Translations under genes and position numbers: made by a program
In this document: positions 21,796-30,384 of the stretch, piece after piece
Numbering within the stretch: the stretch's first letter is position 1
Layout of the letters: each line of letters starts with the position of its first letter
Assembly (NCBI GenBank): GCA_964516635.1
Contig: CAZEZY010000010.1
Span: 1-31,489, forward strand
Direction of reading: 5' to 3'
From: CAZEZY01 sp964516635
GTDB lineage: Bacteria > Pseudomonadota > Gammaproteobacteria > Burkholderiales > Burkholderiaceae_C
Length of the DNA stretch: 31,489 nucleotides
The notes under the pieces: generated by a model
The model's input: the letters and a program-made list of their open reading frames with translations, nothing else
Told to the model about the DNA's origin: nothing
The model's database searches: none

Positions 21796-23513
21796 GCCTG
21801 CACCTCCTGCGGGAAATACCGCAACACGCTGTCAAAGGGGTTGGGCGCGGCCTGGCCGAGCCCGCAGATGGACGCCTCGCGCATCACATGCGACAGGTCG
21901 CCCAGCCGGTCGGCATCCCACGCGGGCGTCTGCATCAGCGCGACAGCCTGCAAGGTACCGGCCCGGCAAGGGGTGCATTGCCCGCAGGACTCGTGCTCGA
22001 AGAATCGCATGAGGTTCAGTGCCGCTTCGCGTGCCCGGTCATGCTGGCTCAGCACCACCACCGCCATGGAACCGACAAACGCACCGTGCTCGGCCAGGGT
22101 GTCGAAGTCCATCGGCACATCGGCCAGCGATGCCGGCAGGATGCCGCCTGAGGCCCCGCCCGGCAGGTAAGCGTACAGGGTGTGACCCGGCGCCATGCCG
22201 CCAGCGTATTCCTGGACGAGCTCGTTGAGCGTGATGCCGGCCGGTGCCAGATACACCCCCGGCCGGGCCACCCGGCCCGAGACGCTGAACCGCCGCAGGC
22301 CGCTGCGCCCATGGCGCCCCTGCTGGGCGAACCACTCACCACCGCGGGCCAGGAGTGTGGGCAGCCACCACAGGGTTTCCATGTTGTGCGCCAGGGTGGG
22401 CCGGCCAAAGACGCCGTTGACCGCCACAATGGGTGGCTTGAGTCGGGGCATGCCGCGCTTGCCCTCCACGGATTCGATGAGCGCCGATTCTTCGCCGCAG
22501 ATGTAAGCCCCCGCGCCGCGCCGGAGTTCCACCACCGGGAAATCCACCGTCGGGTACTGGCCACGCCAGGCGGCCACGCGTTGAGCCAGCCGGCTCAGTT
22601 CGTCCTGCAGCAACTGGCGGACGTCGTGGTATTCGTCGCGCAGGTAGATCCAGACATGCCCGGCCCCCACCACCAGGGCCGCGATCAGCATGCCTTCCAG
22701 AAAGGGCCGCGGCTCGCAGGCCAGCACCTGCCAATCCTTGAAGGTGCCGACTTCGCCTTCGTCGATGTTGACCACCATGTGGCGCGGCCCCGGCTGGGCG
22801 CGCACGGTTTCCCATTTGCGCCAGGCGGGAAAGCCGGCCCCACCCAGCCCGCGCAGGCCCGAGGCCTTGAGCACCTGCAACACCGTCTCGGGTGAGCACT
22901 CTCCGCGCAGCAGGCGCTGAAGCTGGGCATAGTCGGCCGGCGCATCGGGCACGCCGCTGGCCGGCAGATCGCGCGGACCGGTCTGGCCTTCGGTCAGCAG
23001 CGCCTGCACCGCCTCGGGCGTGGCCTGCGGCAACTGCCGCTGCCCCACACAGGCGGCTGGCGCCTGATGGCATTGCCCCATGCAGGGGGCTTCCACCACC
23101 TTCACCGTGCCGTCTGCCGCAAACCGCTGCTGGAGCGATTGCAGCAGCGCCCCGCCGTCCGCCATGGCGCACGACAGGCTGGTGCACACCCGCACCGTGT
23201 GGGCAGGCCGCTCGGCATCGTCTTCCACCACCTCGAAGTGGTGGTAGAACGTGGCCACCTCGTACACCTCCACCTGGCTCAGGCGCAACCGCTCGGCCAG
23301 CGCGGCCAGACAGCCTTTGCGCAAACCCCCATCGGCATCCTGCAGCCGGTGCAGGTGCTCGATCAGGAGGTCCTGCCGAGGCGGCAGGCCATCACACAGC
23401 CGGGCGACCTGCTCACGATCCTGAGCGCTGACCTGACGTCCTTTGGGGGTTGACTGGCGAGAACGCCCACCATCGACCATCCAGATGACCTGCGATGAGG
23501 CACTTTTATTCAT
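21792..23513 (-). CDS. fdhB: Formate dehydrogenase beta subunit, NuoE-NuoF fusion
   Basis: The 573-residue protein joins two electron-transfer units that are separate (FdsG and FdsB) in Cupriavidus and Rhodobacter. The NuoE-like part carries a thioredoxin-fold [2Fe-2S] site (Cys110, Cys115, Cys144, Cys148). The NuoF-like part has the FMN/NADH loop GLRGLGGAGFP at about 220-229, the GAYICGEESALIESVEG segment and a [4Fe-4S] motif SCGQCTPCRAG with a distal ICGLG. Length and design match Fdh1B of the heterodimeric tungsten enzyme of Methylobacterium extorquens. The ATG at 23513 has GGAGA just upstream; an in-frame ATG at 23552 lies in the promoter region. It passes electrons from FdhA to NAD+. Confidence 0.93.
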   Translation of the reverse strand: MNKSASSQVIWMVDGGRSRQSTPKGRQVSAQDREQVARLCDGLPPRQDLLIEHLHRLQDADGGLRKGCLAALAERLRLSQVEVYEVATFYHHFEVVEDDAERPAHTVRVCTSLSCAMADGGALLQSLQQRFAADGTVKVVEAPCMGQCHQAPAACVGQRQLPQATPEAVQALLTEGQTGPRDLPASGVPDAPADYAQLQRLLRGECSPETVLQVLKASGLRGLGGAGFPAWRKWETVRAQPGPRHMVVNIDEGEVGTFKDWQVLACEPRPFLEGMLIAALVVGAGHVWIYLRDEYHDVRQLLQDELSRLAQRVAAWRGQYPTVDFPVVELRRGAGAYICGEESALIESVEGKRGMPRLKPPIVAVNGVFGRPTLAHNMETLWWLPTLLARGGEWFAQQGRHGRSGLRRFSVSGRVARPGVYLAPAGITLNELVQEYAGGMAPGHTLYAYLPGGASGGILPASLADVPMDFDTLAEHGAFVGSMAVVVLSQHDRAREAALNLMRFFEHESCGQCTPCRAGTLQAVALMQTPAWDADRLGDLSHVMREASICGLGQAAPNPFDSVLRYFPQEVQA

Positions 23514-23551
23514 ATGTCTCCAATGCCGCTGGCAAAAACTTCGCCAATACA

Positions 23552-23565
23552 TGCATTTTAATGCA
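23552..23565. promoter_or_regulatory. Perfect 14-bp palindrome in the fdhB/GGDEF intergenic region
   Basis: TGCATTTTAATGCA is a perfect dyad in the only A+T-rich stretch between the divergent fdhB and diguanylate cyclase genes. On the minus strand it contains TAAAAT, a 5 of 6 match to a -10 box for fdhB, with TGGACA 19 bases upstream. It may be an operator for a dimeric regulator that overlaps the fdh promoter. The regulator is unknown. Confidence 0.4.
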
Positions 23566-23620
23566 CATAATCAGGTTTGTGTCCATAAGGCTCGTGTCGG
23601 TATACAGTTTGCATCTGATC

Positions 23621-25399
23621 ATGCAAGCTTCCCACCCTGAAACCACACGCCACTGCCTGCGCAGGCCGCTCGCCTGGTGGGGCATGCTGGTCTGCTGCCT
23701 GCTGCTGGTGCCCTGGAAGGCCATCGCTGGTCCAGTGGTCAGCCTCGAGCGTTCGACGGATGGTCTGTGGCTGCAAGGTCTGGTCCAGTGGCACCAGGAC
23801 CTGACAGGCCAACTCAGCCTGCCCGATGTGTTGGCCAGAGGCGAGGCCCTCGGCTGGGAAACCCCTGACGACCCTCTGCGTGCTCAAGGGGCCCACCCCT
23901 GGTGGATGAAGATCACTCTCCAGCAGACGCAGGTTTCAGGCCCGTGGCTCCTGGCCCTGCCCACCACCGCCATCCGGGACATCACGTTCCATGGCCCGTA
24001 CGACTCGCAAGGCCGTGCCCTGGCGACCGGCCTGTCCACGGGGCTGACACACCCCTACAGCAGCCGCCCCATGGGCATGGAACGGATCGTCTTCCCGCTG
24101 GGGATCGAGGCACCCGGCACCTACACCGTCTACATCCGAGTCCAGAACGACATTCCCCAGAACGTGACACCGAGTCTGTGGGTTCTGTCCGACTATGTGG
24201 AAAACCGCCAGCACAAGCGGCTGTTCGACGGGATCATTTATGGAGTTTTGCTGACCTTGCTGGTCTACAACCTGACCCTGGCCGGCGTGTTCCGCGATGT
24301 GGCTTACCTGTATTACGTGCTGACCTGCGCGGCCGCCCTGCTGACCATCGCCACTTTCAACGGCCACACGGCCCGCTACCTGTGGCCAGAACACCCCTGG
24401 TGGATCGAGCACACCTACGTGATCTGGCCGTCCCTCTGGGTGGCCTTCAGTGGCCTGTTCGCACGCGCTTTCCTGTCGATCCGTGCCGCCAGTTCCCAAG
24501 CCGATGGGGTGATTCTGGCCATCGTGGCCATGGCGTTCACCTCTGCCCTCGCCGGCGCCCTGGGACAGACGGTGCTGGCACAGCGGGCCAACGAATGGCT
24601 GGCGGTGGTTGGCGTGGTCGTCATCACGCTGATGGCCCTCTGGATCTGGCGCAGGGGCTACACACCCGCCGCCTGGTACCTGCTGGCACAACTGACGCTG
24701 TTTCTGTCGGTGGTCGGCGTGGTGTGGGTCTCCTGGGGCTGGTGGAACGCGCCCTTCATGCTGGCGAATGGTCTGCAGATCGGCATCATGGTCGAGATGG
24801 TGGTGTTCGCGGTGGCATTGAGCGTCCGGATCCGTGGGGTTCAGCAGGAAAAAACGGTCCTGAGCCAGCAGGCCCACCACATGACCCAGGCCGCCATGAG
24901 CGACGCTCTCACCGGACTGCTCAACCGCCGCGGACTGACCGCGAGCGCCAGCGAATTGCTGCGCAAGCCGGGACAACATGCCCTGATCCTCCTCGATCTG
25001 GATCGCTTCAAACCCATCAACGATGTGCACGGTCATGAAGTCGGCGACCTGGTCCTGAACCAGATGGCGCGCCGACTCGAGCAGCATTGCCGGGAAAGCG
25101 ATCTGGCGGCACGCCTGGGTGGTGACGAGTTCGTTGTCGTGATCGGCCAGTGCCCGGATCGCGCCACACTGGAGAAAATGGTGAAGCGGCTCTGTGAAGC
25201 CCTGGAGGCACCCATCTCGTGGCAGGACGACACTTTCCAGGTGAGTGCCAGTGCCGGTGTGGCGCTGGCCCCCACCCACGCCTCCGACCTCAAGACGCTG
25301 CTGCGACTGGCCGATCAGGCGATGTACCAGGCCAAAAAATCAAACATCCGGATGGCGTTCGCGACAGTGGGTGAAACCGGGATTTTGGCCAGTCACTGA
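23621..25399 (+). CDS. Membrane diguanylate cyclase, 7TMR-DISM sensor with GGDEF
   Basis: The product should make cyclic di-GMP in response to an extracytoplasmic signal. A signal peptide (about 1-36, ending PWKAIA) precedes a 7TMR-DISM extracellular domain (about 40-180, including a beta-rich PYSSRPMGMERIVFPLG stretch). Seven hydrophobic helices follow from about 200 to 405. The GGDEF domain begins at about 426 (DALTGLLNRRGL), with an intact GGDEF at 500-504 and a product-inhibition site RESD at 491-494, so it should be active and feedback controlled. The start is uncertain: no strong ribosome site precedes 23621, and ATG codons at 23561 and 23684 are alternatives. It is divergent from the formate dehydrogenase operon. 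Confidence 0.88.
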   Translation: MQASHPETTRHCLRRPLAWWGMLVCCLLLVPWKAIAGPVVSLERSTDGLWLQGLVQWHQDLTGQLSLPDVLARGEALGWETPDDPLRAQGAHPWWMKITLQQTQVSGPWLLALPTTAIRDITFHGPYDSQGRALATGLSTGLTHPYSSRPMGMERIVFPLGIEAPGTYTVYIRVQNDIPQNVTPSLWVLSDYVENRQHKRLFDGIIYGVLLTLLVYNLTLAGVFRDVAYLYYVLTCAAALLTIATFNGHTARYLWPEHPWWIEHTYVIWPSLWVAFSGLFARAFLSIRAASSQADGVILAIVAMAFTSALAGALGQTVLAQRANEWLAVVGVVVITLMALWIWRRGYTPAAWYLLAQLTLFLSVVGVVWVSWGWWNAPFMLANGLQIGIMVEMVVFAVALSVRIRGVQQEKTVLSQQAHHMTQAAMSDALTGLLNRRGLTASASELLRKPGQHALILLDLDRFKPINDVHGHEVGDLVLNQMARRLEQHCRESDLAARLGGDEFVVVIGQCPDRATLEKMVKRLCEALEAPISWQDDTFQVSASAGVALAPTHASDLKTLLRLADQAMYQAKKSNIRMAFATVGETGILASH

Positions 25400-25405
25400 A
25401 GGGAT

Positions 25406-25681
25406 TCAACGAGGGGGACAGACCCCAGCGGCTCGCTGCCTGGCGTCTACCCGTTGCCAGCAGGCCTGTTTGCGATCGTCAGACAGGGCGCTCCAGTCGC
25501 GAATTTCTTCGATGGTTCGCCAGCATCCCTCGCACAGGCCCGTCGATGACGACATGCGGCACACACTCACACACGGCGATGGCCAATCGCCGCCTTTGCG
25601 CTGACGGGTTTGTTCAAGCGAAACGAAAGCAGGGGCAAGCGAACGGACGGGCATGGCCGGGACTCTAGCCGAGGCAGGCAT
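25406..25681 (-). CDS. DUF1289 domain protein
   Basis: The 91-residue protein has the short DUF1289 cysteine motif: PSPCVSVCRMSSSTGLCEGCWRTIEEI, then the SALSDDRKQACWQRV helix. Four cysteines spaced as C-x3-C-x7-C-x2-C suggest metal binding; function is unknown. The start may be at 25681 or at 25654 (MPVRSLAPAF); neither has a good ribosome site, and the leader of about 35 residues is not conserved. It is probably the last gene of the transcript behind the LysE-type gene, and ends six bases from the convergent diguanylate cyclase. Confidence 0.85.
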   Translation of the reverse strand: MPASARVPAMPVRSLAPAFVSLEQTRQRKGGDWPSPCVSVCRMSSSTGLCEGCWRTIEEIRDWSALSDDRKQACWQRVDARQRAAGVCPPR

Positions 25682-25716
25682 TCCCTACAGGCGCGCTGGT
25701 CTATCCCCGCGCCCGA

Positions 25717-26382
25717 TCAGGCCGTTACCCGCTTGACCATGAACAGGCTGGCCCCCATGGCCATGAGCACACCGCCAAAGACCCGATTCTGGGCCCGCCG
25801 AGCGCGCGCCGTCGCCAGCCAGCGTTGGGCACGGGATGCCAGCCAGGCATAACCGTGCATGACGATCACGTCCACGGCCACGGTGGTGACCAGAAGAATC
25901 AGCAACTGGAGCCACAACGGGCGCTGCGGGTTGATGAACTGGGGCAGCACGGCCACCATGAACACGATCCCCTTGGGGTTGGTCATGTTGGTGAACAGGC
26001 CTAGCAGAAAACGTTGCCGGACCGATGGAAGACCCGGCGGCCTGTCAGATACCGGCGATCGCTCGTGCCCTGCCGGTTCGGGGCGTGGCTCATCTGCCAC
26101 CGGCGCCACCCATTGGCGCCATCCCAGCCACACGAGATACAGGGCACCGAGCACCTTGATGACCGTGAATGCGGTGGCGGATGCCACGAGAAGCGCCCCC
26201 ACACCCACCCCGGCAATCAGCAACACCACCGAAAGGCCCGCCTGCAAGCCCAGGATGGTGGCGCTGGCATGGCGCACCCCATAAGCCAGGCCGTGCGTCA
26301 TCGACAGCACGGCACCCGAACCGGGTGAAACGGCAATCACCCATGCGGCCACAAAATAGGCCAGCCAGACCTGCAGATCCAT
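25717..26382 (-). CDS. LysE/RhtB family amino-acid exporter
   Basis: The 221-residue membrane protein has about six hydrophobic helices and the family start: WVIAVSPGSGAVLSMTHGLAYGVRHA, which carries the SPGP-like motif, then NPKGIVFMVAVLPQFI in the second half. Members export amino acids or homoserine lactones through the inner membrane. A hydrophilic loop of about 25 residues after WRQWVAP (Pro/Arg/Asp-rich) is longer than usual. It starts four bases after the HMG-CoA lyase stop, so it belongs to the liu transcript. A role in exporting leucine or its breakdown products is a guess. Confidence 0.9.
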   Translation of the reverse strand: MDLQVWLAYFVAAWVIAVSPGSGAVLSMTHGLAYGVRHASATILGLQAGLSVVLLIAGVGVGALLVASATAFTVIKVLGALYLVWLGWRQWVAPVADEPRPEPAGHERSPVSDRPPGLPSVRQRFLLGLFTNMTNPKGIVFMVAVLPQFINPQRPLWLQLLILLVTTVAVDVIVMHGYAWLASRAQRWLATARARRAQNRVFGGVLMAMGASLFMVKRVTA

Positions 26383-26386
26383 GGGT

Positions 26387-27310
26387 TCAGTGTACGCGTT
26401 TGGCCAGCAACGCGCGGGCGACGCGGGAACCGCTCGGGCGACCCAGGTGGTCGCTGATGAAGGCGCCGGCATCCACCAGGGCATCCAGGTCGATCCCGGT
26501 GTCGATGCCGAGGCCGTGCAGCAGGTAGACCACGTCTTCGGTGGCCACGTTGCCGGTCGCACCCTTGGCGTAGGGGCATCCCCCCAGCCCGGCCACCGAC
26601 GACTGGAAATTCCACACCCCCATCTGCAGGGCCGCCAGCGTGTTGCTCAGCGCCTGGCCGTAGGTGTCGTGGAAATGGCCGCTGATGTGATCGATGTCGT
26701 AGTGCTGGAGCGTGGCGTCGATGGCGCGCTGCACCTTGAGCGGTGTGCCCACGCCGATGGTGTCGGCCACGTCCACCCGCTGCACACCGATGTCTTTCAT
26801 CAGCTTCGCCAGCATACCCACGCGCTCGGGTGCGATCTCGCCTTCATACGGGCAGCCCACGGTGCAGCTCATGGCACCGCGCACGGCCATGCCGGCTTTC
26901 AGGGCCGCCTCCACCACCGGGGCGAAACGCTCGATGCTCTCGGCAATGCTGCAGTTGATGTTCTTCTGGCTGAACGCCTCGCTGGCGGCCCCGAACACGA
27001 CGATCTCGTCCGGCCGGTCGGCCAGCGCTGCCTCGAAGCCCTTGAGGTTGGGCGTGAGCACGGCGTAGCGCACGCCGGGCTGGCGCTGCAGGCCCGCCAT
27101 CACCTCGTGGTTGTCGGCCATCTGCGGCACCCACTTGGGCGACACATAGCTGGTGACCTCGATTTCCTTCAGGCCCGCGGCCTGGAGACGGTGCACCAGT
27201 TCGATCTTGACCGCGGCCGGAACCGGCTGCTTTTCGTTCTGCAGGCCGTCGCGGGGGCCGACGTCGATGAGGCGGACTGGTGAAGGGTGGTTCGATGTGT
27301 TCATGGCCAT
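26387..27310 (-). CDS. mvaB: Hydroxymethylglutaryl-CoA lyase
   Basis: This 307-residue TIM-barrel enzyme splits HMG-CoA into acetoacetate and acetyl-CoA, the last step of leucine degradation. The DRE-TIM pattern begins as LIDVGPRDGLQNEKQPV. The flexible catalytic loop is GLGGCPYAKGATGNVATED, with the catalytic cysteine at residue 245, and GHFHDTYGQAL holds metal-binding histidines. An alternative start is the third codon (ATG at 27304). The neighbours supply the preceding steps, so the substrate call is strong. It corresponds to liuE. Confidence 0.96.
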   Translation of the reverse strand: MAMNTSNHPSPVRLIDVGPRDGLQNEKQPVPAAVKIELVHRLQAAGLKEIEVTSYVSPKWVPQMADNHEVMAGLQRQPGVRYAVLTPNLKGFEAALADRPDEIVVFGAASEAFSQKNINCSIAESIERFAPVVEAALKAGMAVRGAMSCTVGCPYEGEIAPERVGMLAKLMKDIGVQRVDVADTIGVGTPLKVQRAIDATLQHYDIDHISGHFHDTYGQALSNTLAALQMGVWNFQSSVAGLGGCPYAKGATGNVATEDVVYLLHGLGIDTGIDLDALVDAGAFISDHLGRPSGSRVARALLAKRVH

Positions 27311-27322
27311 GTGAATCGGGTT

Positions 27323-28252
27323 TCAGTATCCGCGTGAGCGGTCCACCACCCCCGCGATCGGCTCCCCCCTCTCCAGCGCGCGGATCTTGCGGGCGATCTG
27401 GGCGATGCTTTCGTCGCGCAGGGTGCGGGCCGAGGTGTGGGGTGTCACGGTGATGCGGGGGTGGGCCCAGAAGGGGTGCGTCTCGGGCAAAGGCTCAGTG
27501 CGGAACACGTCGAGCGTGGCCCCGGCCAGGTGGCCGCTGTCCAGCAGGTCGAGCAGGTCCTGCTCGACCAGGTGCGCTCCACGCGCCACGTTGATGAGGT
27601 AACCCCCAGGACGCAGGCGGGCCAGGGTCTGGCGGCTGAGGATGTCCCGGGTGTCGGCCGTGAGCGGCAGCAGGTTGACCAGCACCTGGCTGGCCGCCAG
27701 GAACGCCTCGAAGCCTTCACCCTGCCCGTGGAAGGTCTGCACACCCGCCAGGGTTTTGGGCGAACGGCTCCAGCCGTTGACGGGAAACTCGAAGGCCTGC
27801 AAGGCCTGGGCCACGCGGGTCCCGAGGATGCCCAGCCCCATCACCCCGATGGAAAAATCGCTCCTCGGGCGCGGTTTGCGGAAAGCCCATTCTCTTTCGA
27901 CCTGGGCCTCCTGATAGCGGTCGAATTCCCGGAAATGGCGAATGACCGCATGGCACACGTACTCGGCCATCTGCACGGCCATGCCGGCGTCGTCCAGGCG
28001 CACCACTTTCAGGGGTTCGGGCAGGTTCAGGCGCAACAGGGCGTCCACCCCGGCGCCGATATTGAACAGGGCCTTCACGCGCGGTTGCGCGTCGATGAAG
28101 GCCTGCGGCGGTGCCCAGACGATGGCGTAGTCGGCCGGCTCGGACGCCACACCCGCCTGCCACAGGCTCACCTCGGCTTCGGGCAGGGTGGCGCGCAGCC
28201 CGTCCAGCCAGGGCTCCGGGCGGGTATCGGTGCAACAGAAAGCAATCTTCAT
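27323..28252 (-). CDS. ghrA: 2-hydroxyacid dehydrogenase, glyoxylate/hydroxypyruvate reductase A type
   Basis: The 309-residue protein reduces glyoxylate or hydroxypyruvate with NADPH or NADH in the GhrA subfamily. The Rossmann motif is GVMGLGILGTRVAQAL (about residues 139-154). Catalytic Arg (NVARGAHLVEQD), Glu (DVFRTEPLPETHPFW) and His (TVTPHTSART) are in their family positions. It lies between the liu genes for HMG-CoA lyase and the carboxylase biotin subunit, where it has no obvious place in leucine breakdown; it may act on a related 2-hydroxyacid, or simply share the transcript. Confidence 0.88.
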   Translation of the reverse strand: MKIAFCCTDTRPEPWLDGLRATLPEAEVSLWQAGVASEPADYAIVWAPPQAFIDAQPRVKALFNIGAGVDALLRLNLPEPLKVVRLDDAGMAVQMAEYVCHAVIRHFREFDRYQEAQVEREWAFRKPRPRSDFSIGVMGLGILGTRVAQALQAFEFPVNGWSRSPKTLAGVQTFHGQGEGFEAFLAASQVLVNLLPLTADTRDILSRQTLARLRPGGYLINVARGAHLVEQDLLDLLDSGHLAGATLDVFRTEPLPETHPFWAHPRITVTPHTSARTLRDESIAQIARKIRALERGEPIAGVVDRSRGY

Positions 28253-28303
28253 GGGCCAGATGGTAAGCCGAAGCGCCAGGCTCGGCCGGCACCCTCGGGA
28301 CGT

Positions 28304-30373
28304 TCAACCCACGGAGAGCTTCAGCAGTTCGGCGCCTTCGGTCACCTGGTCACCAGGGGCAAACAGCAATTCGGTCACGGTGCCGTCAGCGGGCGCGGCG
28401 ATGGTGTGCTCCATCTTCATCGCCTCCATCACCGCCAGCGGCTGGCCTTTCTTCACCACATCGCCGGCCCTGACGGCAAACGACACCACCTTGCCGGGCA
28501 TGGGTGCGGTGAGGCGCCCACCTTCGGCGGCCGTGTCGCCAGCATGGGCCAGCAGGTCCACCTCCACCAAGGGGCGGGCGCCGCGCGGCGTGAACACATG
28601 GGCGCGCTCGCCCTGCATGTAGACCGTGGCGCGGGTGCTGTCGCCAGCAAAGGCCACATCCAGCGACCAGGCGCTGGTGTCGGTGGCTGGGCCGGTCTGG
28701 GCGCGGGCAGAAAAGGCGAGCAGGCCGGCCGTGGCCGCGTCGCCTTCACCCACCGTCAGGCGCAAAGCGCCATCGTGCAGGTAGGCCAGCGTGGCGGGTA
28801 GGTGCGCCTCGCCATCCTCGAAGACAAAGCGGCGGTTGAACATGCCGTGGCTGCGCCAGCCGTCGGTCTGGCTGAAGGGGTCAGCGCCCTCACCCGCACG
28901 CTCTTGCACCAGGGTCTGCGCCACGGCAGCGGCCACTGCCAGCGGCAGGCCCACCGGCTGCTGGTGGAAGAGCACCGCCTGTTCGCGCGGGATGAGCGCC
29001 GTGTCCAGCTTCGCCTGGGCAAACGAAGCGCTGCGCACCACGTGGCGCAGGAACTGCACGTTGGTGGCCAGCCCCACGATGTGGGTCTGCGCCAGCGCCT
29101 CGTCCAGCCGGGCCAGGGCCTGTTCGCGGGTGTCGCCGTGCACGATCAGCTTGGCCACCATGGAGTCGTAGTACGGGCTGATGGTGTCGCCCTCGCGCAC
29201 GCCGTCGTCCACGCGCACCCCGCCGGTCAGGCGGTCCTCGGTTGCGCGGGCAAAGCTGGTGTGCGCCGGCTTGCGGTACACATTGAGCGTGCCGGTGGCA
29301 GGCAGGAACTGGTTGTCGGGGTTTTCGGCGCAAATGCGGGCCTCGATGGCGTGGCCGTGGATGCGCAAGTCCTCCTGCTTGAGCGGCAGGGGCTCGCCGG
29401 ACGCCACGCGCAACTGCCACTCCACCAGGTCCAGCCCGGTGATGGCTTCGGTGACGGGGTGCTCCACCTGCAGGCGGGTGTTCATCTCCATGAAGTAGAA
29501 CTTCATCTGCTCGGGGTGGTCGTAACCGCCCGGCTGTTCAACGATGAATTCCACCGTGCCGGCGCCCACGTAGTTCACCGCGCGCGCCGCGGCGACGGCG
29601 GCCTCGCCCATGCGGGCGCGCAGCTCGGGCGTCATGCCGGGGGCCGGGGCTTCTTCCAGCACCTTCTGGTGACGGCGCTGCACCGAGCAGTCGCGCTCAA
29701 AGAGGTACACGCAGTGGCCGTGCGTGTCGCCAAACACCTGGATTTCGATGTGGCGCGGGCGCTGCACGTATTTCTCGATCAGCACCGCGTCATCACCAAA
29801 GCTGTTGATGGCTTCGCGCTTGCACGATTCGAGCGCGGCCAGGAAGTCCTCGGTCTTCTCCACCGCACGCATGCCTTTGCCGCCGCCGCCGGCGCTGGCC
29901 TTGATCAGCACGGGGTAGCCGATGCGGTCGGCCTCGGCCTGCAGCAGCGCCGGGTCCTGGTTGGCACCGTGGTAGCCGGGCACCAGCGGCACCTGGGCCT
30001 GCTCCATCAGCCGCTTGGATTCGGCCTTCAGGCCCATGGCGTTGATGGCCGAGGCCGGCGGGCCGATGAACACCAGGCCCGCGGCCGCGCAGGCGTTGGC
30101 GAAGTCTTCGTTCTCGCTCAGGAAGCCGTACCCGGGGTGGATGGCCTCGGCACCGGTGGCCTTGGCAGCGTCCAGAATGGCCTCCCAGCGCAGGTAACTC
30201 TCTTTCGGCGCACTGCCGCCAATGTGCACCGCTTCATCGCAGGCAGCGACGTGCTTGGCACGGGCGTCGGCATCGGAGTACACGGCCACGGTTTTCACGC
30301 CCAGGCGTTGCGCGGTGGCGGCCACGCGGCAGGCGATTTCGCCGCGGTTGGCAATCAGGATTTTCTTGAACAT
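28304..30373 (-). CDS. liuD: Methylcrotonyl-CoA carboxylase, biotin-containing alpha subunit
   Basis: The 689-residue protein has a biotin carboxylase domain at the N-terminus (MFKKILIANRGEIACRV, ATP-binding ASAGGGGKGMRAV, then FGDDAVLIEKYV and ERDCSVQRRHQKVLEEAP). A linker and a C-terminal biotinyl domain follow, with MEAMKMEHT and the biotinylated lysine near residue 653. It carboxylates biotin and works with the beta subunit encoded at the window edge. Sequence alone would allow propionyl- or geranyl-CoA carboxylase; the neighbouring liuC, liuB and HMG-CoA lyase genes point to methylcrotonyl-CoA. The ATG at 30373 gives the conserved N-terminus; the frame stays open upstream over liuC. Confidence 0.93.
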   Translation of the reverse strand: MFKKILIANRGEIACRVAATAQRLGVKTVAVYSDADARAKHVAACDEAVHIGGSAPKESYLRWEAILDAAKATGAEAIHPGYGFLSENEDFANACAAAGLVFIGPPASAINAMGLKAESKRLMEQAQVPLVPGYHGANQDPALLQAEADRIGYPVLIKASAGGGGKGMRAVEKTEDFLAALESCKREAINSFGDDAVLIEKYVQRPRHIEIQVFGDTHGHCVYLFERDCSVQRRHQKVLEEAPAPGMTPELRARMGEAAVAAARAVNYVGAGTVEFIVEQPGGYDHPEQMKFYFMEMNTRLQVEHPVTEAITGLDLVEWQLRVASGEPLPLKQEDLRIHGHAIEARICAENPDNQFLPATGTLNVYRKPAHTSFARATEDRLTGGVRVDDGVREGDTISPYYDSMVAKLIVHGDTREQALARLDEALAQTHIVGLATNVQFLRHVVRSASFAQAKLDTALIPREQAVLFHQQPVGLPLAVAAAVAQTLVQERAGEGADPFSQTDGWRSHGMFNRRFVFEDGEAHLPATLAYLHDGALRLTVGEGDAATAGLLAFSARAQTGPATDTSAWSLDVAFAGDSTRATVYMQGERAHVFTPRGARPLVEVDLLAHAGDTAAEGGRLTAPMPGKVVSFAVRAGDVVKKGQPLAVMEAMKMEHTIAAPADGTVTELLFAPGDQVTEGAELLKLSVG

Positions 30374-30384
30374 CTTGTAGCTCC

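Noticed and set aside
18811..22170. Very long open frame (1119 codons) on the plus strand opposite fdhA
   Set aside because: It is a shadow of the minus-strand formate dehydrogenase genes. High G+C third positions remove stops from the opposite strand; the translation has no family character and the minus-strand proteins have full motif sets.
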